This document shows positions 9,930 through 18,583 of a DNA stretch of 42,572 bases, one piece after another; the stretch's first letter is position 1; each line of letters opens with the position of its first letter. This stretch comes from an uncultured Lacinutrix sp. (GTDB lineage Bacteria; Bacteroidota; Bacteroidia; Flavobacteriales; Flavobacteriaceae). The stretch covers positions 1 to 42,572 of the forward strand of contig NZ_CANMRQ010000026.1 in assembly GCF_947500325.1 (NCBI RefSeq), given 5' to 3'. A program made the position numbers and the translations under genes. Below the pieces are notes generated by a model. That model saw only the letters and a list, made by a program, of their open reading frames with translations, had not been told where the DNA came from and did no database searches.

Positions 9930-9947
9930 CTTGAGCGAAGTTGAAAG
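9930..9947. repeat. Possible copy of a dispersed intergenic repeat
   Basis: CTTGAGCGAAGTTGAAAG differs by one base from CTTGAGCGAAGTCGAAAG, a short motif I recall as scattered through intergenic DNA of many Flavobacteriia genomes. Only one clear copy is seen in this window, so repeat status is from memory and unproven. Confidence 0.3.
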
Positions 9948-9960
9948 ACAAACATTAAAG

Positions 9961-12636
9961 ATGAAAAAAATATTAAAAATTACAGGTATAACCTTACTAA
10001 TATTAATAATTATATTAGTTACAGCTCCATTTATTTTTCAATCTCAAATTAAAGACATGGTTCGCAATTTCATTAACGATAATGTAAATGCAAAAGTTGA
10101 ATTTACTGATGTTAGCTTAAGTTTTATTAGCAGTTTTCCCCAAGCCAATGTTTCTCTTGATGGTCTTAAAATTACCAATTTAGCGCCATTTGAAAATGAA
10201 ACACTAGCAGATGTAAAGTCTCTTTCTTTTGATATGTCTGTGAAAGAGCTTTTTAAAAAAGCAAGTGAAAATCCTGTAATTATAAACAGTATAGATATTG
10301 AAGAAGCATTAATAACATTAAAGACAAATAAATTTGGAGATTCAAATTGGGATATAGCTAAGGAAAGTGAAACTAAAAATAGTACTTCAGAAACTTCTGA
10401 GGGTTTCAAACTTGACATTCAAGATTATGCAATAAAAAATAGTGCCTTCACCTATTTAGATGAAGTTGCTAATAATAAAATTTATATAACCGAACTTAAT
10501 CATTCTGGCCAAGGTGTTTTTTCAGAAACTGTTTCAGAAATGGATACTAAAACTAAAGCAAATATAACATTAGCTGTTGACAGCACTGAATATTTAAGTA
10601 ATAACAAAATTAAATTAGATGCTTTGATTGGCTTAGATTTAGAACAAAACAAATATTCATTTAAAAAAAACAAAGGTTTAATAAACAATCTGCCTTTGGA
10701 ATTTAATGGCTTTGTCCAAAATGTAGATAATGGTCAAAATATCGATATTACTTTTGAAAACCCTGGATCAGATTTTAAAGATTTTTTAGCTGTTATTCCT
10801 ACAGTATACTCTAAGAACATTAGCGACGTACAAACTACAGGGAATTTTAAAGTAAAAGGTATAATTAAAGGTTTAGCTACTGACAATACAATTCCTACTA
10901 TAGATATTAATATTGCTTCAAACAACGCATCGTTTAAATATCCAGATTTACCAAAAAGCGTTGAAAATATTAGTATAAATGCTTCGGTAAAAAATACTAC
11001 TGGAAAAACAGATGACACTTTTCTAGATATTAAAACCTTAGATTTTAAAATTGATGAAGACGCTTTTAAATCTTCAGCAACTATAAAGAACCTTACTAGT
11101 AATCAAATAATAAATGCAAGTATTGATGGTATTCTTAATCTAGCAAATATTACAAAAGCATATCCTTTAGAACTTGAAAACAAGTTACAAGGCATTGTTA
11201 AAGGGAAAATCAATACTAATTTTGATATAAACGCTATAGATACTAATGCTTATGAACGTATTAAAAACAACGGTGACATTAGTATTAGTGATTTTGAATT
11301 TTCTTCGGTAGACATTGTAAATCCAATAAAAATATCTCAAGCAGATATTAATTTTAAACCTGGCATTGTCACCCTAGAGCATTTTAAAGCCACTACAGGA
11401 AAAACAGACTTAGATGCTACAGGAAATATAAATAACCTTTTAGGCTTTTTATTGAGTGATAAAAAATTAAAAGGAAACTTTAATGTAAACTCAAATACTT
11501 TTACAGTTAGTGATTTTATGGTTGAAGGTGGTTCAGAAAGACCTGTTAATCAAAGTACAGAGCCAGACGATGCTTTAAAAATTCCAGCATTTTTAGATTG
11601 CACTATTAATGCTGATGCTAAAACGGTTTTATACGATAATTTAACTCTAAAAGATGTTAAAGGCACGCTTGTTATTAAAGATGAAAAAGCCGACTTAAAA
11701 AAGGTAACTTCTAGTCTTTTTGATGGTAATTTATCTTTAAGTGGTCTTGTAGATACTAAAACAAAAATCCCAACTTTTAATATGGATTTAGGGATTGAGA
11801 ACTTTGATATATCTAAATCATTTAACGATTTAGACATGCTAAAAAGTTTAGCTCCAATAGCTCAAGCACTACAAGGCAAACTTAATAGTGCTATTTCTTT
11901 AAAAGGTGTTTTAGGCGATGACTTCACTCCTATTCTAAGCTCTATTTCTGGAGGCGCTTTAGCCGAATTATTATCAACCAAAGTAACTCCTAAAAATGTT
12001 GAACTACTTAGTGCTTTAAATAGTAATTTAAATTTTATTGACTTTGAAAAATTAGATTTAAAAAACTTAAAAACCGCTTTAAAATTTGACGATGGCAAAG
12101 TAAATATATCTCCATTTAATATAAAGTACGAAGACATCAATATTACCGTAGATGGTTCTCATGGTTTTGACAAAACAATGAATTACAATTTAGTACTAGA
12201 TGTACCTGCAAAATATTTAGGTAGTGAAGTTAATAGATTAATTGGAAAAATAAATGATGACAAAGTAAATAATATAACAATCCCAGTTACTACAAATTTA
12301 ACTGGTTCATTTACTAAACCTAAAGTAGAAACAGATTTAACTAGTGGTGTGCAAAAACTAACAGCACAGTTAATAGACATACAAAAACAAAAATTACTTA
12401 ACGATGGCAAGGATAAGCTTAATGACATGATAGGTGATGTTCTTGGTACAAATAATAATGAAACAGACTCAGTAAACACAGAGTCTTCTCCACCAGTTAC
12501 AGATATTATTCAAGATATTTTTTCTGGAAACGATAAAGAAACCGATTCTACAAAAACAGACTCGTCTAAATCAACAGGAAATACAGTAAAAGATATTATA
12601 GACTTGTTTGGAAAGAAAAAGAAGAAAAAAGAATAA
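9961..12636 (+). CDS. AsmA-like envelope protein
   Basis: This 891-aa protein has one N-terminal membrane helix (residues 6-26 of the chosen start, ITGITLLILIIILVTAPFIF) followed by a long beta-rich, Asn/Asp/Lys-rich body typical of AsmA-family proteins, which bridge the periplasm and are linked to lipid transport or outer-membrane protein assembly. The body shows recurring strands with patterns such as FKVKGIIKGL, ATGNINNLLG and LDVPAKYLG. The C-terminus is low-complexity, with Thr/Ser/Asp and a Lys tail (FGKKKKKKE). I start at ATG 9961, where KKILKI precedes the helix; the longer frame needs a TTG at 9931 inside a repeat-like sequence. The substrate is unknown. Confidence 0.85.
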   Translation: MKKILKITGITLLILIIILVTAPFIFQSQIKDMVRNFINDNVNAKVEFTDVSLSFISSFPQANVSLDGLKITNLAPFENETLADVKSLSFDMSVKELFKKASENPVIINSIDIEEALITLKTNKFGDSNWDIAKESETKNSTSETSEGFKLDIQDYAIKNSAFTYLDEVANNKIYITELNHSGQGVFSETVSEMDTKTKANITLAVDSTEYLSNNKIKLDALIGLDLEQNKYSFKKNKGLINNLPLEFNGFVQNVDNGQNIDITFENPGSDFKDFLAVIPTVYSKNISDVQTTGNFKVKGIIKGLATDNTIPTIDINIASNNASFKYPDLPKSVENISINASVKNTTGKTDDTFLDIKTLDFKIDEDAFKSSATIKNLTSNQIINASIDGILNLANITKAYPLELENKLQGIVKGKINTNFDINAIDTNAYERIKNNGDISISDFEFSSVDIVNPIKISQADINFKPGIVTLEHFKATTGKTDLDATGNINNLLGFLLSDKKLKGNFNVNSNTFTVSDFMVEGGSERPVNQSTEPDDALKIPAFLDCTINADAKTVLYDNLTLKDVKGTLVIKDEKADLKKVTSSLFDGNLSLSGLVDTKTKIPTFNMDLGIENFDISKSFNDLDMLKSLAPIAQALQGKLNSAISLKGVLGDDFTPILSSISGGALAELLSTKVTPKNVELLSALNSNLNFIDFEKLDLKNLKTALKFDDGKVNISPFNIKYEDINITVDGSHGFDKTMNYNLVLDVPAKYLGSEVNRLIGKINDDKVNNITIPVTTNLTGSFTKPKVETDLTSGVQKLTAQLIDIQKQKLLNDGKDKLNDMIGDVLGTNNNETDSVNTESSPPVTDIIQDIFSGNDKETDSTKTDSSKSTGNTVKDIIDLFGKKKKKKE

Positions 12637-12685
12637 CTAATAAAAATCATTGTAAGCTTTTTGTTTTTTCATCTACAAAAAGTAC

Positions 12686-13309
12686 ATGATAACAATCTAT
12701 TTTATATTAGGTTTATTAGCAGCTTTTATTGGTGCACTTCCATTAGGAGCTTCAAATATTATTGTAATAAATACTACATTAAAACACGATGCAAAGCAAG
12801 CCTTAAAAATTGCTTTTGCTGCAGGTTTGGCAGAAGTTATACTTTCATTTTACGCGCTACATTGCAATACAATTGTTCAAAGTTTTATCGAAAAAAATCA
12901 ATGGTTACAAATTATAATTGTTCTCATTCTGCTTTGTATTGGAGCTTATTTATTCTTTAAAAAACAAAAGGAAAAGAATTCTAAAAAGAAAAAAATTATT
13001 CAATCAAAATATTTAACTGGTTTTTTATCTGGTATTTTAAATCCTCCAGTATTAGTGTATTGGCTAGTAGCGATAGGTTATATTAATGATAGCATGTATA
13101 TGTTATCTTTACAATCGTCAATAGCTATTTTGTTTTTATTTTTTATAGGCGTTTATTTAGGTAAAGTATTGACATTATATTTATACAGTAAATTTAGTTT
13201 AGTTATAAAAAATAAAGTTCAAAATATAACGCTCGTTGTCAATAAAGTAACTGGTGTTTTACTTATTATTATAGCAATGATTAATACTGCAAAAATTTAT
13301 TTCATCTAA
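12686..13309 (+). CDS. LysE/RhtB-type exporter-like membrane protein
   Basis: The protein has 207 aa and about six hydrophobic helices. The N-terminus FIGALPLGASNIIVINTTLK matches the LysE-family entry motif (small residues, G-x-P-G/L-x-x-N). The middle carries YLTGFLSGILNPPVLVYW, the second half-repeat signature with N-P. Family members export amino acids or related small solutes; the substrate here is unknown. A Lys-rich cytoplasmic loop (KKQKEKNSKKKK) lies near residues 92-103. It sits 49 bases downstream of the AsmA-like gene and may be co-transcribed with it. Confidence 0.75.
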   Translation: MITIYFILGLLAAFIGALPLGASNIIVINTTLKHDAKQALKIAFAAGLAEVILSFYALHCNTIVQSFIEKNQWLQIIIVLILLCIGAYLFFKKQKEKNSKKKKIIQSKYLTGFLSGILNPPVLVYWLVAIGYINDSMYMLSLQSSIAILFLFFIGVYLGKVLTLYLYSKFSLVIKNKVQNITLVVNKVTGVLLIIIAMINTAKIYFI

Positions 13310-13341
13310 AATTGGAAAAAAACAAATAAAAATTATAATTC

Positions 13342-13375
13342 TTTTTGTTGAATTTAAAAGTAAAACGTACCTTTG
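13342..13375 (+). promoter_or_regulatory. rpsU promoter
   Basis: TTTTTG (13342-13347) or the adjacent TTG (13348-13350) and TACCTTTG (13368-13375) match the Bacteroidota -33/-7 consensus with a 20- or 17-base spacer. The -7 element ends 36 bases before the rpsU ATG. Confidence 0.8.
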
Positions 13376-13411
13376 CAACCTGAATTTTAAGAATACACAT
13401 AATATACAGAT

Positions 13412-13606
13412 ATGTTAAGAATAGAAATTAAAGACGGAGAAAATATAGAAAGAGCTTTAAAACGTTACAAAAGAAAGCACCGTAACATTAAAGTGATGCA
13501 AAACTTAAGAGAGAACCAGTTCTTCACTAAGCCTTCTGTAACTCGCAGACGTCAAATTCAAAAAGCTTCTTACATCCAAGGATTAAGAGACGCAGCAAAC
13601 GTATAG
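13412..13606 (+). CDS. rpsU: 30S ribosomal protein S21
   Basis: This 64-aa, strongly basic protein matches S21 throughout (IERALKRYKRKHRN, RENQFFTKPSVTRRRQIQKA). S21 binds the 30S platform near the anti-Shine-Dalgarno end of 16S rRNA. In Bacteroidota it takes part in hiding the anti-Shine-Dalgarno sequence, consistent with the lack of Shine-Dalgarno sites in this window. It stands alone between a consensus promoter and a strong terminator, as a monocistronic gene. Confidence 0.97.
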   Translation: MLRIEIKDGENIERALKRYKRKHRNIKVMQNLRENQFFTKPSVTRRRQIQKASYIQGLRDAANV

Positions 13607-13635
13607 TAAATACGTTTACTCTTACAATATATACG

Positions 13636-13667
13636 AACCTCGCATTTTTAAAATGCGAGGTTTTTTT
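13636..13667 (+). terminator. rpsU intrinsic terminator
   Basis: AACCTCGCATTTT (13636-13648) pairs with AAAATGCGAGGTT (13650-13662); the innermost A-T pairs would open to form the loop. Seven T (13661-13667) overlap the end of the stem. It begins 30 bases after the rpsU stop. Confidence 0.9.
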
Positions 13668-13703
13668 GGTTATTACTTATTTTACGATAATAAAACAATT
13701 ACC

Positions 13704-14120
13704 ATGGAAACACACTATAATTTAAGTGATATAGAATTTGTAAAACAATTTATAGAATGTAAACTAAACCCAAAAATATTTAGCCATGAAGCCCACCTAA
13801 GATTAGCATGGATTAGTATTAAAAATGACGGAATTGAAATCGCCGAAAAAAACATTCAGTCTCAATTACAAAATTTTGTGGTTTTTGTAGGAGCAAAAGA
13901 CAAATACAACAAAACATTAACGATAGTAGCTATTAAAATAGTTTACCATTTTATTCTTAAATCGAAATCTAAAAGTTTCAAAGCGTTTTTAAATGAATTT
14001 CCACAGCTTAAAAACAACTTTAAAGAACTTATTGATCAACACTACAGCTTTGATATTTTCAATTCTAATAAAGCAAAAGTAGAATTTTTGAAACCCGATT
14101 TACAATCTTTCGATAATTAG
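13704..14120 (+). CDS. Conserved protein of unknown function
   Basis: The 138-aa soluble protein has no signal peptide or membrane helix. It contains FSHEAHLRLAWI near residues 25-36 and, about 40 residues later, YNKTLTIVAIKIVY. The spaced His-x-x-His and Y-x-x-T-L-T patterns resemble small conserved proteins of unknown role that I cannot name with certainty. The start is ATG 13704; the longer frame from 13653 begins inside the rpsU terminator stem, so that extension is unlikely. It converges with the DUF2797 gene, with 21 bases between the stops. Confidence 0.7.
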   Translation: METHYNLSDIEFVKQFIECKLNPKIFSHEAHLRLAWISIKNDGIEIAEKNIQSQLQNFVVFVGAKDKYNKTLTIVAIKIVYHFILKSKSKSFKAFLNEFPQLKNNFKELIDQHYSFDIFNSNKAKVEFLKPDLQSFDN

Positions 14121-14141
14121 AAACAAAAACTACAAATTAAA

Positions 14142-14936
14142 TCATACTATTTCAATACTAACCACACTACCTTCATTTCCTCTAATGTTACTTACGGTTC
14201 CATCTTCAAAAATTAAATACTGCCCTTTAATTCCTTTTAAAACACCTTGATAAGTTCCAGCTTTTTCAAAGTTTAAACTTTTGGGTTTTTCAGGATATTG
14301 TAATACAGGAAACTCTATAGATGTTTCGGTATTATGCTCTAAAAAATAATCTTGTGCCTCATCTGGGATATATTGCTTTAATTTATTTCGCCACTCAATC
14401 AAGTTTTCATCTTCAATATCGTTTTTAAGCATCTTTCTCCAATTCGTTTTGTCTGCTACATAATCCTTTAATGCAACCTCTGTAATGCCAGCCAAATAAC
14501 GATTAGGCACTTCTACAATTTCTATAGCTTCATGAGCACCTTGATCTATCCACCTGGTAGGCACCTGCGTTTTTCTTGTAACACCTACTTTTACATTGCT
14601 AGAATTTGCCAAATACACTATATGCGGTTGCAACTGTACACTTTTCTCATAATCTAAATCACGATCTTCCTTACCTAAATGTGCCGTACTTAATTCTGGT
14701 CTCATAATCCAATCTGCAGCCTGAGGAATATCGAAAAAACAACTTTTACAAAACCCTTGTCTATAAATTGGCTTATCTAATTTACAGTTTAAGCATTGAT
14801 GCTTAACAAATTGGAATCTCAACGTTTTATTTAATAATTGATTCATGTGAATAAAATCATTTTCAAAAACTAAATAATATTGAATTGGCTGAGAAAACTC
14901 AGTTGTCATTTTTGTTAAAACGCCTTGGTAGGTCAT
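14142..14936 (-). CDS. DUF2797 family protein with a four-cysteine zinc site
   Basis: This 264-aa protein fits DUF2797. Two CxxC pairs (Cys48, Cys51, Cys63, Cys66) probably bind zinc. A later segment, PHIVYLANSSNVKVGVTRK, resembles the GIY-YIG-like core (YLA..., KVGVTR), followed by RWIDQGAHEAIEI and EVALKDYV. No biochemical role is established to my knowledge. The nuclease-like fold suggests a nucleic-acid function, but this is inference. It is divergent from the GH3-family gene with 43 bases between starts, so the two may share a control region. Confidence 0.8.
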   Translation of the reverse strand: MTYQGVLTKMTTEFSQPIQYYLVFENDFIHMNQLLNKTLRFQFVKHQCLNCKLDKPIYRQGFCKSCFFDIPQAADWIMRPELSTAHLGKEDRDLDYEKSVQLQPHIVYLANSSNVKVGVTRKTQVPTRWIDQGAHEAIEIVEVPNRYLAGITEVALKDYVADKTNWRKMLKNDIEDENLIEWRNKLKQYIPDEAQDYFLEHNTETSIEFPVLQYPEKPKSLNFEKAGTYQGVLKGIKGQYLIFEDGTVSNIRGNEGSVVSIEIV

Positions 14937-14979
14937 AAAAAAAAGTGTTATTTTTAAAATCTAAATATACATCAAAAAT

Positions 14980-16494
14980 ATGCCAATACCTTTAGTAAAT
15001 TCAATTGCGTCATGGTTTTTAAAGAAACGTTTTCACCAAATTGAATTGTTTCTAAAATACCCAAATGAAGTGCAAGAAGAATTACTTTTTGGACTTATAG
15101 AAACAGCTAAAGACACTGAGATTGGTAAACTATATGATTTTTCTTCCATTAAATCATACAAAGAATTTGCAGAGCGTATACCCATAAAAAACTATGAAGG
15201 CCATAAAGACTTAATTGAAAGGTCTCGTTTGGGTGAAAACAATATTTTTTGGCCTAGTCCAATAAAATGGTTTGCAAAATCTAGTGGTACAACAAATGCG
15301 AAAAGCAAATTTATACCTGTAAGCACAGAGTCTTTAATAGATTGTCATTATGCAGCTAGTAAAGATTTATTATGCATGTATTTAAATAACAACGAAGGCT
15401 CACAACTATTTACTGGTAAAAGTTTACGCCTAGGAGGCAGCAAAGAACTATACAAAGAAAACGGTACTGCTTTTGGTGATTTAAGCGCCATATTAATTGA
15501 TAATATGCCATTTTGGGCTGAGTTTAGTAGTACACCAAGCAGTAAAGTGTCTTTAATGAGTGAATGGGAAACTAAAATGGCTGCTATTGTTAATGAAACT
15601 ATTAATGAAAATGTTACAAGTTTAGCTGGAGTGCCATCTTGGATGCTTGTATTATTAAATAATGTTTTAGATAAAACTGGAAAAACGTCACTATTTGATA
15701 TATGGCCTAATCTAGAAGTCTATTTTCATGGAGGCGTTAGTTTTAATCCATATATAGAACAATACCGTAATATACTACCAAAGAAAGATTTCAAATATTA
15801 TGAAATTTACAATGCCTCTGAAGGCTTTTTTGCAATTCAAGATCAAAATCATTCAAGTGAATTACTTTTAATGTTAGACTATGGTATTTTCTATGAGTTT
15901 ATCCCTATGGAAACGCATGGCACTCCAAATCAAAAAGTAATTCCATTAAGTGAGGTAGAAAAAAATAAAAATTATGCTGTAATCATTTCTACCAATGCCG
16001 GCTTGTGGCGTTATAAAATTGGTGACACTGTTAGATTCACTTCTATATCCCCATATCGCATTAAAGTTTCTGGAAGAACAAGGCACCATATTAATGTGTT
16101 TGGAGAGGAACTTATTATTGAAAATGCTGAAAATGCACTTAAAAAAGTTTGTAAGAAAACTGAAAGTGAAATTGTAGATTATACTGCTGCTCCAATTTTT
16201 ATGGAAGGTAAAGAAAAAGGAGCACATGAATGGCTTATAGAGTTTAAAACGCCTCCAAAAGACATTGACTATTTCAATGAATTATTTGATAATGCACTTA
16301 AGTCTCTAAACTCAGATTATGAAGCTAAGCGATATAATAATATCACATTAAATAAACCTAAAATTAATATCGCTCGAAACCAACTATTTTACGATTGGCT
16401 TAAACAAAATGATAAACTTGGCGGACAGCATAAAGTTCCAAGATTATCTAACACACGTGATTATATTGAGGATTTACTGAAACTCAATCATTAA
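14980..16494 (+). CDS. GH3-family acyl-adenylate enzyme
   Basis: The 504-aa protein belongs to the GH3 family of the adenylate-forming superfamily, best known from plant enzymes joining hormones such as auxin or jasmonate to amino acids. ATP-binding motifs are intact: SSGTTNAKSKFIP near residues 104-116, YNASEGFFAIQD near 276-287, and WRYKIGDTVRFTS near 343-355. A C-terminal domain follows with the hinge SGRTRHHINVFGEELI. Bacterial substrates are mostly unknown; an acyl or aromatic acid activated with ATP is the reasonable guess. It appears monocistronic, with a possible terminator just downstream. Confidence 0.88.
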   Translation: MPIPLVNSIASWFLKKRFHQIELFLKYPNEVQEELLFGLIETAKDTEIGKLYDFSSIKSYKEFAERIPIKNYEGHKDLIERSRLGENNIFWPSPIKWFAKSSGTTNAKSKFIPVSTESLIDCHYAASKDLLCMYLNNNEGSQLFTGKSLRLGGSKELYKENGTAFGDLSAILIDNMPFWAEFSSTPSSKVSLMSEWETKMAAIVNETINENVTSLAGVPSWMLVLLNNVLDKTGKTSLFDIWPNLEVYFHGGVSFNPYIEQYRNILPKKDFKYYEIYNASEGFFAIQDQNHSSELLLMLDYGIFYEFIPMETHGTPNQKVIPLSEVEKNKNYAVIISTNAGLWRYKIGDTVRFTSISPYRIKVSGRTRHHINVFGEELIIENAENALKKVCKKTESEIVDYTAAPIFMEGKEKGAHEWLIEFKTPPKDIDYFNELFDNALKSLNSDYEAKRYNNITLNKPKINIARNQLFYDWLKQNDKLGGQHKVPRLSNTRDYIEDLLKLNH

Positions 16495-16504
16495 ACAACC
16501 GTTT

Positions 16505-16546
16505 ACCGTTAATCGATTTAAAATCATTCGGTTTTATTTATTTTTA
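16505..16546 (+). terminator. Possible terminator after the GH3-family gene
   Basis: An imperfect hairpin (ACCG paired with CGGT, then AAT/ATT and GATTT/AAATC, with small bulges) spans 16505-16532 and is followed by a T-rich tract (TTTTATTTATTTTT). Confidence 0.45.
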
Positions 16547-16829
16547 ACGACCAAATATTTAAAAAATCGCCAATCTGTATTCTTCTAGGATTTAACAAAA
16601 AACACACATTATTGTTTTGTTTCATTTTTTTAATTTTTGTTATTAAAAAATAGTTTTTTAGACATTTTAATGATGATCCATCCTTAAAACACCACAATAA
16701 ATAAATTATCGACAAACTACATGTTGTGTAAAATTCCTCAACGAGTATTCATGCTATTCACCTAAAAAATATAACGAAAACAGTATTCTTAGTTTATAAT
16801 TACGTCATAATTAATACTAATTATAGATT
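16547..16829. other. AT-rich intergenic region before the OmpA/PD40 gene
   Basis: I see no gene here; the one minus-strand frame in it (16524-16715) lacks any recognisable feature. The stretch contains A/T tracts and presumably the promoter of the OmpA-family gene. I could not find a -33/-7 pair at correct spacing close to the start. Confidence 0.5.
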
Positions 16830-18437
16830 ATGAAAAATTTATCCCTCATACTAGTCTTTTTATTTGCTATAAATCTGACCTTTGCTCAAGATTCTGATCA
16901 AGATTTTCTTGCTGAAGCTAACTTAAATGAAAACTCAATAATTCCAAAAACTTCTATTGGTTCTAATGGTTTTGAATTTACAACTTTAGATGTAGGAATC
17001 AACACAAAATATTCTGAATATGGTTCTGGCTTTTTTATGAATAAATTTATCATGGTTTCCGCAAAGAAACTTGGAGGATTATCTAAAAAAGACAAAGCTA
17101 CTGGTGAAGGTTATAAAAATCTATTTTGTTTAGATATTAAAGATGATGGTTCATTAAAAAAGCCTTTATTATTTTCAAGAATAATAAATACTTATACTAA
17201 CAATGAAGACCAGATAACATTTTCTCCAGATGAGCAAACTATGTATTTTACAAGAAGTACTAAAGACAATACGTCAATTTATAAATTATACAAAGTTACT
17301 TTAGAGAAAGATTCCCATGGTAATTGGATTGAAGAAGAGTTATTAAACGTAAACACTAATGGCTACTCAATAGAAAACCCTTTTGTATCTCCAAATGGAA
17401 AGTTTTTATATTTCTCATCAAATAAACCAGGTGGTTATGGTGGTTACGACCTTTATGTTTCTAAAATAAAAGAAAATGGTTCTTTAACTGAAGTAAAAAA
17501 TCTAGGAGACAAAATTAATACTCAACTTGATGATAAATATCCTTCAATACCTAAAGATGGAGAATACTTATATTTCTCATCTCAAGGACATGATAATATT
17601 GGAGGCTTTGATATCTTTAAAAGTAAAATCATAACTAATGGCTTTAGAACTCCTATTAACTTAGGAAATACTATTAATACAGAATATGATGAAGTTGCTT
17701 ATTTTATGGCTTCAAAAAACAAAGGATATTTAAGTTCAAATAAATCTCTTGGAAAAGGACGCTATGATATTTATAAATTCTCTGTAAAAGATGTCGCTCA
17801 AAATTTAGAAGGTGTTATTGTTGATAAAGATTCTCAAATCAAATTACCAAATACACTAGTTGTTTTATTTAATGAAGAAGGAGAAGAAATTGCTAGGCAA
17901 AAAACTAAAGAAAACGCTACGTATAACTTTAAAGTAAACCCTTTTGAATCTTATACAATAGCAATCGAAAAAGATGGTTTTGATAAAGCAAATTTTGATT
18001 TTACATCAAATATTAGAGGAGATAAAACATATAATAAAAAATTAGAATTAGACGCTACAAAAGCAGTAATTGAAGAAGTAGAAGACAAGAAAATGATTGT
18101 TGTAAACAACATCTATTTCGATTATAATAAATGGAGCATAAAACAAGAATCTTTAATTTCTTTAAATAGTATTGCACGCATTTTAGCTGAATACCCGGAA
18201 ATGAAAATTGAAATAAATGCTCATACAGACAACAGAGGTAATGATAGTTACAATATGAAGTTATCTAAAAAACGTGCTGCGTCTGCTTTATCATATTTAG
18301 TAAGCAAAGGTGTTAACAGAGAGAGATTAATATCTCACGGTTATGGTGAAACACAACCGTTAATAGATTGTAAAACATCTTGTGACGACGACGAGTACCA
18401 GAAAAACAGAAGGATAGAGTTTATCATTATAGAATAA
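16830..18437 (+). CDS. OmpA-family outer-membrane protein with PD40 propeller repeats
   Basis: The 535-aa protein has a signal peptide (residues 1-19, ending FAQ). Beta-propeller PD40 repeats follow (FSPDEQTMYFTR, SPNGKFLYFSSNKPGGYGGYD, IPKDGEYLYFSSQG, KNKGYLSSN) at about 125-310. A carboxypeptidase-regulatory-like sandwich follows near 325-400, then a C-terminal OmpA peptidoglycan-binding domain at about 425-535 (HTDNRGNDSYNMKLSKKRA, with the Asp and Arg that bind diaminopimelate). The propeller-sandwich-OmpA order resembles PorE of the type IX secretion system, but the TPR region and lipoprotein signal of PorE are missing. It probably links the outer membrane to peptidoglycan. A Cys pair (DCKTSC) lies near the end. 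Confidence 0.88.
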   Translation: MKNLSLILVFLFAINLTFAQDSDQDFLAEANLNENSIIPKTSIGSNGFEFTTLDVGINTKYSEYGSGFFMNKFIMVSAKKLGGLSKKDKATGEGYKNLFCLDIKDDGSLKKPLLFSRIINTYTNNEDQITFSPDEQTMYFTRSTKDNTSIYKLYKVTLEKDSHGNWIEEELLNVNTNGYSIENPFVSPNGKFLYFSSNKPGGYGGYDLYVSKIKENGSLTEVKNLGDKINTQLDDKYPSIPKDGEYLYFSSQGHDNIGGFDIFKSKIITNGFRTPINLGNTINTEYDEVAYFMASKNKGYLSSNKSLGKGRYDIYKFSVKDVAQNLEGVIVDKDSQIKLPNTLVVLFNEEGEEIARQKTKENATYNFKVNPFESYTIAIEKDGFDKANFDFTSNIRGDKTYNKKLELDATKAVIEEVEDKKMIVVNNIYFDYNKWSIKQESLISLNSIARILAEYPEMKIEINAHTDNRGNDSYNMKLSKKRAASALSYLVSKGVNRERLISHGYGETQPLIDCKTSCDDDEYQKNRRIEFIIIE

Positions 18438-18550
18438 TAAACACCATACAATCTTTTGAAATACAGATAATTATAACTATATTTATTTGCTATTAATCTA
18501 AATTCCTTTTGAAGATGTGTTAATTTGTTAATCCAAATTCGAATAGAAAG

Positions 18551-18583
18551 AAAAACCACTCTAAGTACTAGAGTGGTTTTTTT
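18551..18583. terminator. Bidirectional terminator between the OmpA and GNAT genes
   Basis: A perfect 13-bp stem (arms 18551-18563 and 18569-18581, AAAAACCACTCTA) encloses the 5-base loop AGTAC. T-runs flank it on both strands. It ends the plus-strand OmpA gene, and its loop and right arm carry the last codons and stop of the minus-strand GNAT gene. Confidence 0.88.

Noticed and set aside
10044-12479. Several minus-strand frames of 60-125 codons inside the AsmA-like gene
   Set aside because: They are antisense shadows; the plus-strand frame is continuous and has family features.
12661-12960. Plus-strand 99-codon frame rich in Cys, Tyr and Phe
   Set aside because: It overlaps the LysE-type gene in another frame and has no family signature.
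16524-16715. Minus-strand 63-codon frame in the gap before the OmpA gene
   Set aside because: There is no domain, export signal or promoter; the composition fits random AT-rich DNA.
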